NCBI GenBank assembly: GCA_023664345.1 | Contig: JAMPFQ010000003.1 | Location: 1-64,000 of the forward strand | Direction of reading: 5' to 3' | DNA length: 64,000 nucleotides | From: Lachnospiraceae bacterium | Lineage (GTDB): Bacteria; Bacillota; Clostridia; Lachnospirales; Lachnospiraceae | Part shown: in pieces, positions 25,680 through 34,352 of the stretch | Numbering within the stretch: the first letter of the stretch is position 1 | Layout of the letters: the number at the start of each line of letters is the position of its first letter | Notes under the pieces: generated by a model | The model's input: only the letters and a program-made list of their open reading frames with translations | What the model was told of the DNA's origin: nothing | The model's database searches: none | Translations under genes and position numbers: made by a program

Positions 25680-27482
25680 CTACGCATACCACTTCGCCTG
25701 GGCATGGTACAGTTCACGGTACCTGCCCTCCCGCTGCATCAGTTCCTCATGAGTCCCCATATCCACGATATGCCCCTCATCCATCACGATGATCCTGTCG
25801 GCGATCTGGGCGGAACCCAGCCTGTGGGTCACGATAAACGCGGTCTTATCCCTGGAGATCTCCGCAAACTTCCGGTAGATATCCGCCTCCTCCAAAGGAT
25901 CGATGGCCGCCGTCGGCTCGTCCAGGACGATCATATCGTGAGCGCGGTACAGTCCCCTGGCGATGGCCAGCCTCTGCCACTGCCCGCCGGAAAGGTCGAT
26001 GCCGCCGAAATCCTTTCCCAGCATGGTCTCCAGCCCCTCCGTCAGCTTTTCGCTGCCCATGGGAAAATCAGCCTTTTCCAAGGCGTCCCGAATGGCTGGT
26101 TCCGTCCCCCTTTCCAGGTCCGATATCCTCACATTTTCCGCCACCGACATCTTATAGGACTGATATTTCTGGAACACTGCGGAAACGCCCCTGTATAACG
26201 CTTTCGGCGCTATCTCTCCCACATCCCTGCCATCGATCAGCAGCCTGCCGGATGTGGGCAGGTACAGCCCAATCAGCAGCCTTGTGAGCGTGGATTTCCC
26301 GGAGCCGTTCACTCCCACGATGGCGATAGTCTCACCCCTGTGCACCGTTAAGTTGATATGCTCCAGCGCAGGCCTGTCGCTGCCGGGATAGGTAAATGAC
26401 ACATCCTGAAACTCCATCACTTCCCTTTTCACAGGCTCCTCATACAGTCCCTGACGCTCCCGCAGCTTCAGGAAAGCGAAGAAATTCTGCGCCGGGCCGA
26501 AATTCCTGCCGATCTCGCCGATATGCCCGTTGAACAGGTCGTTCATCTGGGCATACAGCGTATCCAGGGAGGTAAAGATGGCGGCAAAGGCTCCCACGCC
26601 TATCTCACCCTTAGACAGATAATAAAACAGCATGAGGATGGTTCCCACGTATCCCGTCAGCACCAGGAAACGCAGCCCCAGTTCCACCAAAAGCACGCGC
26701 CTGGAGGTCTGCCAGTTCAGGCGCGTGCTCTCCCGCAGGTTCCTGCCATACATCTTTTTAAAAAAGCCCCCGGCCCTCCAGAGTCTCGTCTCCTTCACAT
26801 ACTCCCTGCTGCAGAGACATTTTTCAAAATACTCATATCGTCTGCGGTAAGGCGCCACCTGGTGCTCCAGACTGGCATACAGCCGCTTGCGCACTACCAT
26901 CCCCACCATATTCGGGATGAAAAAAGCGCAGAACATGACAAGCAGCGTCGGCCTGACATGGAACAGGTACACTGCCATGGAGACCAGATATACGCTCTGG
27001 TTCAGCAGGATCATAAGGACATTGACCACCACTTCCACAGCCGCCTCCAGCCCCACATATGCCTTGCTGACCTGATCCAGGAAACGATTGTCCTCGTACA
27101 CCAGCGGATCGATCCTTGCCGCCTTGTCATTCAGCGCTCTTCCCAGATACCCCTGCGCGGTTTTAAAGAAAATCTGCAGCACCACGGATGACAGCTGTCC
27201 CAGCAGGAAGATCAGGATGGGAAACAGGGAGGTCACGATCCCATAGACCAGCACAGTGCCCACCCGCTCTTTTCCGCTGACCATCCCCTCCACGGAATCA
27301 AAAAAGACCTGTTTGATAAAGGTGTACGCCGTATTGGACAGGCCGATGCCTATAAACAGCACCGAAAAGGCGAGCAGATGCAGCGGCTTCCTTCTCGCCC
27401 CCGTGCCGATCATGCAGCGGACCATGGCAAACAGGCCGTATGGTTTCTCTTTCTTTTCTCTGTTTTCTCCTGTTGCTTTCAT
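25680..27482 (-). CDS. ABC exporter half-transporter, pair 1 second subunit
   Basis: A 600-residue fusion of a six-helix membrane domain (about 30-340) and an ATPase. Walker A GVNGSGKST is near residue 390, signature LSGGQWQRLAIARG, Walker B MIVLDEPTAAID and the H-loop VTHRLGS. The LSGGQWQR form is common in peptide-type exporters of Firmicutes. It starts 12 bp after the partner gene, with AAGGAG 8 nt before ATG, so the two probably form a heterodimer. There is no C39 peptidase domain, so any peptide cargo would be processed elsewhere or not at all. Confidence 0.92.
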   Translation of the reverse strand: MKATGENREKKEKPYGLFAMVRCMIGTGARRKPLHLLAFSVLFIGIGLSNTAYTFIKQVFFDSVEGMVSGKERVGTVLVYGIVTSLFPILIFLLGQLSSVVLQIFFKTAQGYLGRALNDKAARIDPLVYEDNRFLDQVSKAYVGLEAAVEVVVNVLMILLNQSVYLVSMAVYLFHVRPTLLVMFCAFFIPNMVGMVVRKRLYASLEHQVAPYRRRYEYFEKCLCSREYVKETRLWRAGGFFKKMYGRNLRESTRLNWQTSRRVLLVELGLRFLVLTGYVGTILMLFYYLSKGEIGVGAFAAIFTSLDTLYAQMNDLFNGHIGEIGRNFGPAQNFFAFLKLRERQGLYEEPVKREVMEFQDVSFTYPGSDRPALEHINLTVHRGETIAIVGVNGSGKSTLTRLLIGLYLPTSGRLLIDGRDVGEIAPKALYRGVSAVFQKYQSYKMSVAENVRISDLERGTEPAIRDALEKADFPMGSEKLTEGLETMLGKDFGGIDLSGGQWQRLAIARGLYRAHDMIVLDEPTAAIDPLEEADIYRKFAEISRDKTAFIVTHRLGSAQIADRIIVMDEGHIVDMGTHEELMQREGRYRELYHAQAKWYA

Positions 27483-27494
27483 CGTCCTGTCTCC

Positions 27495-29375
27495 TTATTC
27501 CGGTTCCGTCTCCGCCGGATATTCTTGGCTGTACCAGCCCTGCTGGGTCTCGTACATATGCGCATAGACGCCTTGCAGTCTCATCAGTTCCTCATGGCTG
27601 CCCTGTTCCCTGACACAGCCGTCCTTCAACAGGAAAATATGATCCGACAGCTTGATAGAACCCAGCCTGTGGCTGATGAAAATGGTGGTGCGGTTCCTGC
27701 TGATCTCTCCGAACTCCTCATACAGCCTGCTCTCGCTGATCGGATCCAGCGCCGCCGTAGGCTCATCCAGCAGAAGAAGCGGCGCGTCGTTCATCAGCGC
27801 CCTGGCCATTGCCACCCTCTGCCACTGCCCGCCGGAGAGATCCGTGCTGTCCTCGTCCAGCTTTCCCAGACGCGTCTGGTAACCGTTTTTCAGATTCCGC
27901 ATGATATGATCATGGATATCCAGCTGCACCGCCGCGCTCTCCATGCGAAAGAGACGCTCCCTCCTCCGCTCCAGGCTTTCCTCTTCCTCAAAGTCCATGC
28001 CGCCCATCCCCAGGCAGATGTTCTCCTCCACGGACAGATAATACCTTGCAAAATCCTGAAACACGCAGGAGAAGATCCGAAACCATTCCTCCCGGGGAAA
28101 AGTGCGCATCTCCACACCGTTGTAGAGTATCTCCCCCTCATATTCCCTGTAAAGCCCCGTGAGAAGCTTGATCAGGGTGGTCTTTCCCGCCCCGTTCTCC
28201 CCCACGATGGCATAATGCCTGCCCCGCTCCAGCTTCATGGAAAAGTCCTTTAGGATATCCGCATCCGTGCCGGGATACCGGAAAGTCACATGGGAAAACT
28301 CCAGTTCCTCCAACTCCGGGATCGGTTTCTCCGCCGCATGCGCCTGCACCAGATCCCGCTCCGGCATATCCTCCCGCTCCGGAAGCGCCGCGAAAGCGGT
28401 AAAGTCTTTCATATATTCCTGTGCCATGGCTACCCGGTTGACCGCCCTCGCGGTATTATTTCCCATGATATCAATAAGATCGTACATGGAAGTCACAAGG
28501 GAGATAAAGATGCCCGCCGTCAGCTTTCCCGATGCGGTGAGAGGGATCATGATCAGCACCACCACTGCGGACAGCAGGCCGTTCATCACCGTTCCCCGCA
28601 GGGAATTTCCCATGAACAGCATCTCCGACCGGATATTCTGCTTCAAGGCGCCCTCATACTGTTCGTGCCACTGTTCGTTCAACTGCCCGGTATAGCCGAA
28701 CAGGCTCCGCTCCTCCGTGGTCTCCCTGCCGGTCAGCACGCTGAAGAGATACTTGTGCCGCCTCTCATATACCGCCGCCTCCTCGTAAGCCTGATACACC
28801 TTTTTCCCACTCTTTAAGGAAAAGAAGAACAGCGGAACCGTCAGCGCCAGTACCACCAGGGAAAGCCACCACACATATCCCGACATGATCAGCAGCACCC
28901 CTGCGATACGGGGGATATTGATGGCAAAGAGGTTCAAAAACCACTGAAGGTTCCATTGCAGGTTCTGTTCCAGCTTCCCCGTCAGACGGTTGGAAAGTTC
29001 CTCGATCTTTGGATCCTCCAGCAGATAATATTCCATCCTGTCGCGCTTTCCGGTCAGTTCCGCGGAGATCTGCTCATTCCCGTGCAGGGTCACATAATTG
29101 TTGAACAGATTGCCGATATGGAAAGACACCCGCTTCCAGCTGACGATCAGCAGCATCAGCAGGAACCAGACCACCGTTTCCCCCTCGAAGCTTTTACTGA
29201 CCGCCGCCCGGATGGCGCCGTCCAGGAACTCCGCCACCACAATGACCTGAAATACATTTGCCAGCGCGGTGATCAGTTTTTGGGCCGTGACAGCCACCGT
29301 GGCCGCCGGGGCGCACTGGAAAGGCATCCGCCACATATCCAGCCAGTTATACTTCCGTTCCTTTAATACAAACAT
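27495..29375 (-). CDS. ABC exporter half-transporter, pair 1 first subunit
   Basis: A 626-residue half-transporter: six membrane helices, then an ATPase with Walker A GENGAGKTT (near residue 391), signature LSGGQWQRVAMAR, Walker B LLLLDEPTAALD and H-loop ISHRLGS. It contains an Arg/Glu-rich insertion (EEEESLERRRERLFR) between the Q-loop and the signature. It forms an apparent heterodimer with the gene downstream. It lies 177 bp downstream of the 219-aa gene, with a terminator between, so it may have a separate promoter that I could not define well. Confidence 0.92.
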   Translation of the reverse strand: MFVLKERKYNWLDMWRMPFQCAPAATVAVTAQKLITALANVFQVIVVAEFLDGAIRAAVSKSFEGETVVWFLLMLLIVSWKRVSFHIGNLFNNYVTLHGNEQISAELTGKRDRMEYYLLEDPKIEELSNRLTGKLEQNLQWNLQWFLNLFAINIPRIAGVLLIMSGYVWWLSLVVLALTVPLFFFSLKSGKKVYQAYEEAAVYERRHKYLFSVLTGRETTEERSLFGYTGQLNEQWHEQYEGALKQNIRSEMLFMGNSLRGTVMNGLLSAVVVLIMIPLTASGKLTAGIFISLVTSMYDLIDIMGNNTARAVNRVAMAQEYMKDFTAFAALPEREDMPERDLVQAHAAEKPIPELEELEFSHVTFRYPGTDADILKDFSMKLERGRHYAIVGENGAGKTTLIKLLTGLYREYEGEILYNGVEMRTFPREEWFRIFSCVFQDFARYYLSVEENICLGMGGMDFEEEESLERRRERLFRMESAAVQLDIHDHIMRNLKNGYQTRLGKLDEDSTDLSGGQWQRVAMARALMNDAPLLLLDEPTAALDPISESRLYEEFGEISRNRTTIFISHRLGSIKLSDHIFLLKDGCVREQGSHEELMRLQGVYAHMYETQQGWYSQEYPAETEPE

Positions 29376-29535
29376 ATGGTCTGACTCCTGTTCCGGGATC
29401 GTAGTTTGTATCAGTATAACATCATTTTTTCCGTGGCGGAACCCTTTGATTGAAAACTTTCAGGAATCAGGCGGAGACGTGCTGCCCCCTTATCTGCAAG
29501 CAACCAGATCCCATCGGGCTGGATTGTTACAACAT

Positions 29536-29569
29536 AAAAAAAGAGCATCGGATCAGCTGTCCTGCTCTT
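29536..29569 (-). terminator. terminator of the 60-aa/219-aa gene pair
   Basis: AAGAGCA pairs with TGCTCTT, with an inner GGA/TCC, and is followed on the minus strand by a run of seven T. The stop codon of the 219-aa gene lies in the loop side of the hairpin. Confidence 0.8.
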
Positions 29570-30212
29570 CTTTATCGCTGTCATTGGCTTCCGCAAACTT
29601 TTGATATGCATCGTTTATCATCGGCTTATTATACAACTCCAAATGGTAAAATAATTTCGCATATGCCCACACATCATAATGGTAACACTCCTTATTGATA
29701 TATACACATTTATGATGCGTCCAATGCAGTGCATTCCTCATATTAATCTCATATTCCTGCGTGTCACAGATATTTTCGCTGATAGACGGCAATCTCATAT
29801 TAAAATTTTCTCTCAGGAAATTTTTGACCCGCATCTCCGCGTCCTCAGAAATGCCAAGGTCACGTATCAGATCGTACATCATATAATATTTGATAACATT
29901 CAGACCTACATGCAGCGCAAAAATCTCATTCGCCCTTTGAGCATCCACATCCGCTTTTAATGCAGCGATCGGCTGCACCTCAATGATGGCTCCGCATATG
30001 CAGGATGCCAGCTTATGCCTGTCCAGCCTGGGATTAGACATATTTTTATTGGCAGCCTGGCGATATTCTTCAATCTTTTCATACAGCAAATAGGGAACCT
30101 GCTTATTTCTGACACAGTAATAAGGAAACCTGACACATATTTGAGATAATAACTCACCAATAATATTATCAAAAAGAAACTTATATGTACTTGAAAGTTG
30201 AACTTTATTCAT
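29553..30212 (-). CDS. unrecognised 219-aa cytoplasmic protein
   Basis: I do not recognise this family. The protein is helical and mixed in charge, with features such as DRHKLASCICGAIIEVQPI, YYMMYDLIRDLGIS and a His/Cys/Tyr-rich C-terminal block around HHKCVYINKECYHYD. It has no signal peptide or membrane helix. I start it at ATG 30212, because GGAGA lies 9 nt before it; ATG 30221, three codons earlier, directly abuts GGAGA. Its ribosome site overlaps the stop of the 60-aa gene, so the two are translationally coupled. The stretch 29.5-30.55 kb is visibly richer in A+T than its neighbours, suggesting acquisition. An immunity, regulatory or cargo-handling role is speculation. Confidence 0.7.
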   Translation of the reverse strand: MNKVQLSSTYKFLFDNIIGELLSQICVRFPYYCVRNKQVPYLLYEKIEEYRQAANKNMSNPRLDRHKLASCICGAIIEVQPIAALKADVDAQRANEIFALHVGLNVIKYYMMYDLIRDLGISEDAEMRVKNFLRENFNMRLPSISENICDTQEYEINMRNALHWTHHKCVYINKECYHYDVWAYAKLFYHLELYNKPMINDAYQKFAEANDSDKEEQDS

Positions 30213-30226
30213 TTGTGCCATTCTCC

Positions 30227-30409
30227 TTACTCATCAAATGAAAAAAATTCTTCTCTGCCGTCAGAATACCTGAACTTATGCTGTTGCCCCACACCGTTTC
30301 CACAGAACTCCAACACTGCCCCAAAATCATGGTCATCATTATGATCCTGATGATTCTCTTCCCTGTCTTCGCTTGCCAATGCATTTAACATATTTTCCGC
30401 TGCCAACAT
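30227..30409 (-). CDS. 60-aa acidic small protein between exporter pairs
   Basis: A 60-residue small protein. The N-terminus MLAAENMLNALASEDREEN is followed by an Asp/His-rich stretch (HQDHNDDHD), a central VLEFCGNGVGQQ with the only Cys, and an aromatic acidic end EEFFSFDE. GGAGG lies 8 nt before ATG 30409. It is directly followed by, and coupled to, the 219-aa gene and flanked on both sides by exporter pairs. A cleaved signal is absent. It could be an exported peptide precursor or a partner of the 219-aa protein. A double-glycine leader is not evident, although GNG occurs. Confidence 0.65.
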   Translation of the reverse strand: MLAAENMLNALASEDREENHQDHNDDHDFGAVLEFCGNGVGQQHKFRYSDGREEFFSFDE

Positions 30410-30550
30410 ACTGATTTCCTCCGGCTCTTTATATCTATTCTATGTAAAAATGGTTTTAAGGTTTACAGAAACCGTAAGCTTTATAACCAAATTGTTAGAA
30501 TACTATAATAATACTATATAATTTATGATTAGTCTAGTGTTTTTTTACTT

Positions 30551-32614
30551 TTATCTATTCTTGTCAGCACCTGCCAGCGCCAGCCGCCTGTATTCCGCGC
30601 AGTTCTCCAGCAGTTCCTCATGGGTTCCCCAACCTGCAATCTCCCCGTCTTTGATGCAGAAGATCCTGTCCGCGCCACGGATCGTATTCAGCTTCTGGGC
30701 AATGATCAGTATGGTACGTCTGCCCCGGAATTTTTCCACTGCGGCGACAACGCCCGCTTCCGTTTCCGGATCCAGCGCCGATGTCACTTCGTCCAGCATC
30801 AGTATGGGCGCATTCTTTAAAAAGCCCCTTGCCAGGGCGATCCTCTGCCTCTCCCCGCCGGAGAGCATACTGCCATTCTCGCCGATCTTTGTGTCCAGCC
30901 CGGCCTCCAGGCCGTGGACAAACCTGTCCGCCTGGGCCAGTCTGACAGCTTCTTCCACCTCTTCGGGGGCAGCGTTCTGATCGCCGATCAGGATATTTTC
31001 GTGGATTGTGCCGCCCATCAGCCCCACATCCTGGGACACAAGGCTCATCAGCCCATACCGCGCATCCTCCTCCATGCTGTCCGCATCCTTTCCAAACAGC
31101 GATATCCTGCCCTGATACGGCACACAATTCTGCAGCGCCTTGAATATAGTGCTTTTCCCGCAGCCACTCTCGCCCACGAAAGCCACGCATGCTCCCCTGG
31201 GAACCTCCAGGGAAATGTCTTTCAGGATCTGCCTGCCCCCCAGCCACACGTTCAGGCGCTCCAGCCGCACCGCACAGTCGCTTCCATATGATTTCTGCAT
31301 ATCCTCGTCTTTGGCGGGCGCAGGCTTATACGCCTCCTGCATATCCTCGCCTTCTGTCGGCGCAAGCTTATGCGCTTCCTGCTGATTCCCGTCTTGCACA
31401 GGCACTGGCAAATGTTTCCTCTGCCTGTCCTTAGGAACTGTCCTGAAATAAATTACACTTTTTCCATTGCGTTGTTTAGGACAGTTCCGGCGAATTCGCG
31501 TCCTTTGCGAATTTGCAGGAATCATCTGTAAATGCACTTTATTTACGGATGATTCCTTATCCTGCCCAAGCGCCGACTCTATGCGCTCCCTGCTGATCCT
31601 GGTCCTCTGCATCTGTGTCACCGTGCTGGAAAAGGTGTTGATGAACCACAGCAGATTGCCGGAAAGCTGCGTAATATATATCATGGTGGACAGATCCATC
31701 CGACCCATGACCGTGAGGATCGCACCGGCCAGAAAAGGGATCGTCATGCTGGAAAAGGACAGCAGGTTCAGCGCCAGTCCCTGCAGGAGGCGGATTCTGA
31801 CTTCCTTTGCCTGGGTGTCCAGGACACTCCTGATATCGCGGCCAATCTGCTCCAGATAATATCTCTGGCAGGAAAACACCCGGATCACCGCGCTTCCCAT
31901 GATCGTGTCGGTGTATCTGGCAGTGAGTCCGTTCTCCGCCTCCCGGACTTCACGAATCTGCGCATGGAGTTTTGGCAGAAAATACAGGTTGATCAAGGCG
32001 GCCAGCAGCATGGAAAACAATACGATAAGCGCAATGATCCCGCTTTTTGTGAAAACCGCCCCGATACATATCAGGCTTACTGCCACAGGCGTCAGACAAT
32101 CGCTGATCTGCGTGCCGAAAAAGCCCACGATATTTTCCACATCCGTGATCAGGATCTCCTGTAATCTCGCACTGTGCAGGGGCTCCTCTCCGCCCTGTGC
32201 CGCCGCATTATGGGACTGTTTCCCGTCCATCTGCATTCTGCCGCATGACTGTTTCTCCCAAGCCTGTGCTCCCGCACCTTGCCGTCCCCCAATCTTGCGG
32301 TACAAAACTGCCCGCAGCAGTTCCCGCTTCTGCCGCAGCCTGATCCCGCATTCCACCTTTGCCTGAAAGACGGTATCCGCCGCGCCGCACAGGGCGGCAG
32401 CAAGGATCCCCGCCATATAGACGGCCATTCCCTTTCCCAGGTTCGCCCTGTCCGTATACTGAAGCCCCAACACCATCATGGCGGTGCCCTGGGCGCACAG
32501 CAGCGTCCTGCACAGGTATTGCAGCGGGTTCATCAATAGATGCGCCGCAAAGGCAGCTTTCACTTCCCGTATGTTCTCCCTTATCCAACCTTTTTTCCTC
32601 ATATGGATGACCAT
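30551..32614 (-). CDS. ABC exporter half-transporter, pair 2 second subunit, with inserted linker
   Basis: A 687-residue half-transporter, about 100 residues longer than usual. The ATPase has Walker A GESGCGKST near residue 480, signature LSGGERQRIALARG and Walker B ILMLDEVTSALD. The extra length lies in two places. One is a Gln/Gly-rich loop at about 120-150. The other is a linker at about 353-440 between membrane domain and ATPase, encoded by palindromic DNA (31434-31556) and by 42-bp tandem repeats (31295-31382), all in frame. It follows the partner gene by 13 bp. A degenerate Walker B neighbour (EVTSALD) is seen in one subunit of some heterodimeric exporters. Confidence 0.9.
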   Translation of the reverse strand: MVIHMRKKGWIRENIREVKAAFAAHLLMNPLQYLCRTLLCAQGTAMMVLGLQYTDRANLGKGMAVYMAGILAAALCGAADTVFQAKVECGIRLRQKRELLRAVLYRKIGGRQGAGAQAWEKQSCGRMQMDGKQSHNAAAQGGEEPLHSARLQEILITDVENIVGFFGTQISDCLTPVAVSLICIGAVFTKSGIIALIVLFSMLLAALINLYFLPKLHAQIREVREAENGLTARYTDTIMGSAVIRVFSCQRYYLEQIGRDIRSVLDTQAKEVRIRLLQGLALNLLSFSSMTIPFLAGAILTVMGRMDLSTMIYITQLSGNLLWFINTFSSTVTQMQRTRISRERIESALGQDKESSVNKVHLQMIPANSQRTRIRRNCPKQRNGKSVIYFRTVPKDRQRKHLPVPVQDGNQQEAHKLAPTEGEDMQEAYKPAPAKDEDMQKSYGSDCAVRLERLNVWLGGRQILKDISLEVPRGACVAFVGESGCGKSTIFKALQNCVPYQGRISLFGKDADSMEEDARYGLMSLVSQDVGLMGGTIHENILIGDQNAAPEEVEEAVRLAQADRFVHGLEAGLDTKIGENGSMLSGGERQRIALARGFLKNAPILMLDEVTSALDPETEAGVVAAVEKFRGRRTILIIAQKLNTIRGADRIFCIKDGEIAGWGTHEELLENCAEYRRLALAGADKNR
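31295..31382 (-). repeat. 42-bp tandem repeat inside the exporter gene
   Basis: Two full units (31295-31336 and 31337-31378) and the first bases of a third encode the 14-residue repeats QEAHKLAPTEGEDM and QEAYKPAPAKDEDM. The period is a multiple of three, so copy number can change without breaking the frame. Confidence 0.8.
31434..31556. repeat. palindromic element read through in frame
   Basis: GGAACTGTCCT (31434-31444) is inverted at 31478-31488. GGAATCATCTGTAAAT (31518-31533) pairs with ATTTACGGATGATTCC (31541-31556) with one mismatch, and GCGAATTCGC/GCGAATTTGC lie between. The minus-strand frame of the exporter passes through without a stop, encoding about residues 353-393. Confidence 0.65.
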
Positions 32615-32627
32615 GCCTTTCCGCAGC

Positions 32628-34250
32628 CTATGCCTCCTCGCTCAACACGCCGTTTTCCAGGGAATATACCCTCTGAAGCTTCCCGATCGTTGACTGCCTG
32701 TGGGACACCACGATCAGGATCCCCTTCCTCATCACATCCGCCAGCTGTTCCATCAGCCGTTCCTCGTGCACCGTGTCAAGGCTGGCGGAGGGCTCATCCA
32801 TGATCAGGATCTCCGGTTTCCTGACCAGCGCCCTGGCAATGCAGAGCCTCTGTCTCTGTCCGCCCGAAAGGGAATGTCCCAACTCGCTCATTCCGGTGTC
32901 CAGCCCCTTTGGCATCTTTTCTATCTCTTCCAGAATGCCCGCTTCCCTGCACGCCTGCAGCAGTTCCTCCTGAGTGGCATCCTGCTTTCCCATCAGGAGA
33001 TTCTCCCTGACCGTGGTGGGAAACACATAATTATCCTGAAATACCACCGCCATCTTATCCCTGCAGGCGCTTCCCTCATAACAGAATCCATCACTGCAAT
33101 ACCTGACCGTGCCCTTTTCCGGTGCGTACAGCCCTGTCAGAAGTCCCAGCAGCGTGGACTTGCCGGAGCCGCTCTCCCCCGCAAAGCCCGCGGAAACGCC
33201 TTTTTCCACATGTAAATTGACATCCCGGAAAATGGCAGGCCCATTCTCATAGGAAAAGGACAGATCGCACAGGTGCAGCCCCTCTCCTGCTTCCGGGAAA
33301 TCTGCAAACACCTTCCTCCCGCACTCCTCCTCTGGCTGCGCCAGAAATGCATCCAGGCGCTCCCTCGCCGCCTCACAGCCTTTCTTTGCCATGCGCAGTT
33401 CCAGGATATTCTGCAGCGACTGTACATTGCTAAAAATATAGATAAACGCGATAAACTCCCCTAGCGCGATTTCCCCGCCGAAGATCAGCAGTCCCCCAAC
33501 GGCGAAGACCGCCAGATAAGGCAGGTTCCCGCTGATCCGGTTAATGCCGCCCGCAAGCCCTTTCTTCCGCGCCTCTTTCAGCACCGCCCGATTCTCCGCC
33601 TCTGCAGCTTTTGTAAAATACCGGATCATATATTCCTGGGCGGAATAGGACTTTGCCATATCCTCATTGCGGATCACATCCAGAAGCGCAGCCGCCGAGG
33701 CGCCCCGCTTCTGCTGTACCGCAGCGGCATACTTTTTCAGATTCCTGTTCGCCGCCTCACCGATCAATAACATAATGGAAAAAAAGAACAGATTGACCAG
33801 CAGGAATTTCCAGTTGATCAGTATACAGACGAGCAGCGCGGCCACTCCCCCCGCGATCTGCCCGAAAGAATCCATGAGTGTCTTATCATATTGTCCTATG
33901 ATATCCACATCCGAGAGGTAAAGGGAATTCAGTTCGCCGCTGTCCCTCTTTTTCAGACACAGATAGTCCATGCGGACAGATTTCTCGAAAAGCTGCCGCC
34001 TCAAGTCCATCACGATCCGCCGCCGGGTCATCTGCTTTATCCGGATCCCCAGCGTGTCGGACAGATATTCCAACACCACCATCACCAAAACGATCAGCAG
34101 ATAACCCCATATCCCGTTTTCCTGATCCCCCAATACCCCTGCGATCTGCCCCAGATACCAGGTCTCCCCGATGGCTGCCAGTGCGCCCACCAGACCCGTC
34201 AGGCAGCCAAGGGCGATAGAAAACCGAAACCGCCTCCCTCGTTCGTTCAT
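32628..34250 (-). CDS. ABC exporter half-transporter, pair 2 first subunit
   Basis: A 540-residue half-transporter: membrane domain about 10-310, ATPase with Walker A GESGSGKST near residue 356, signature LSGGQRQRLCIARA, Walker B ILIMDEPSASLD and H-loop VSHRQST. It forms an apparent heterodimer with the gene 13 bp downstream. AAGGAGG lies 9 nt before ATG. A promoter candidate at 34278-34306 lies between it and the tandem lipoprotein gene, so the pair can be expressed independently. Cargo is unknown. Confidence 0.92.
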   Translation of the reverse strand: MNERGRRFRFSIALGCLTGLVGALAAIGETWYLGQIAGVLGDQENGIWGYLLIVLVMVVLEYLSDTLGIRIKQMTRRRIVMDLRRQLFEKSVRMDYLCLKKRDSGELNSLYLSDVDIIGQYDKTLMDSFGQIAGGVAALLVCILINWKFLLVNLFFFSIMLLIGEAANRNLKKYAAAVQQKRGASAAALLDVIRNEDMAKSYSAQEYMIRYFTKAAEAENRAVLKEARKKGLAGGINRISGNLPYLAVFAVGGLLIFGGEIALGEFIAFIYIFSNVQSLQNILELRMAKKGCEAARERLDAFLAQPEEECGRKVFADFPEAGEGLHLCDLSFSYENGPAIFRDVNLHVEKGVSAGFAGESGSGKSTLLGLLTGLYAPEKGTVRYCSDGFCYEGSACRDKMAVVFQDNYVFPTTVRENLLMGKQDATQEELLQACREAGILEEIEKMPKGLDTGMSELGHSLSGGQRQRLCIARALVRKPEILIMDEPSASLDTVHEERLMEQLADVMRKGILIVVSHRQSTIGKLQRVYSLENGVLSEEA

Positions 34251-34277
34251 CTCCGCATACCTCCTTCCGATAAATGG

Positions 34278-34306
34278 AGTATAACACGGATCTTTTTCCC
34301 CGGAAA
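34278..34306 (-). promoter_or_regulatory. possible promoter of exporter pair 2
   Basis: TTTCCG (34301-34306), 17 nt, TATACT (34278-34283) on the minus strand. The -35 box is weak. The start would be about 22 nt before the ribosome site. Confidence 0.5.
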
Positions 34307-34352
34307 CAGGCCGGGAACAAGAGGTTGGGAATCCGGGATAAGAGGTGAAATA

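Noticed and set aside
30227..30409. The 60-aa protein as a classic double-glycine bacteriocin precursor
   Set aside because: No GG/GA leader cleavage motif in a typical position, no C39 domain in any exporter, and no modifying enzyme nearby; a cargo role remains open but not as this class.
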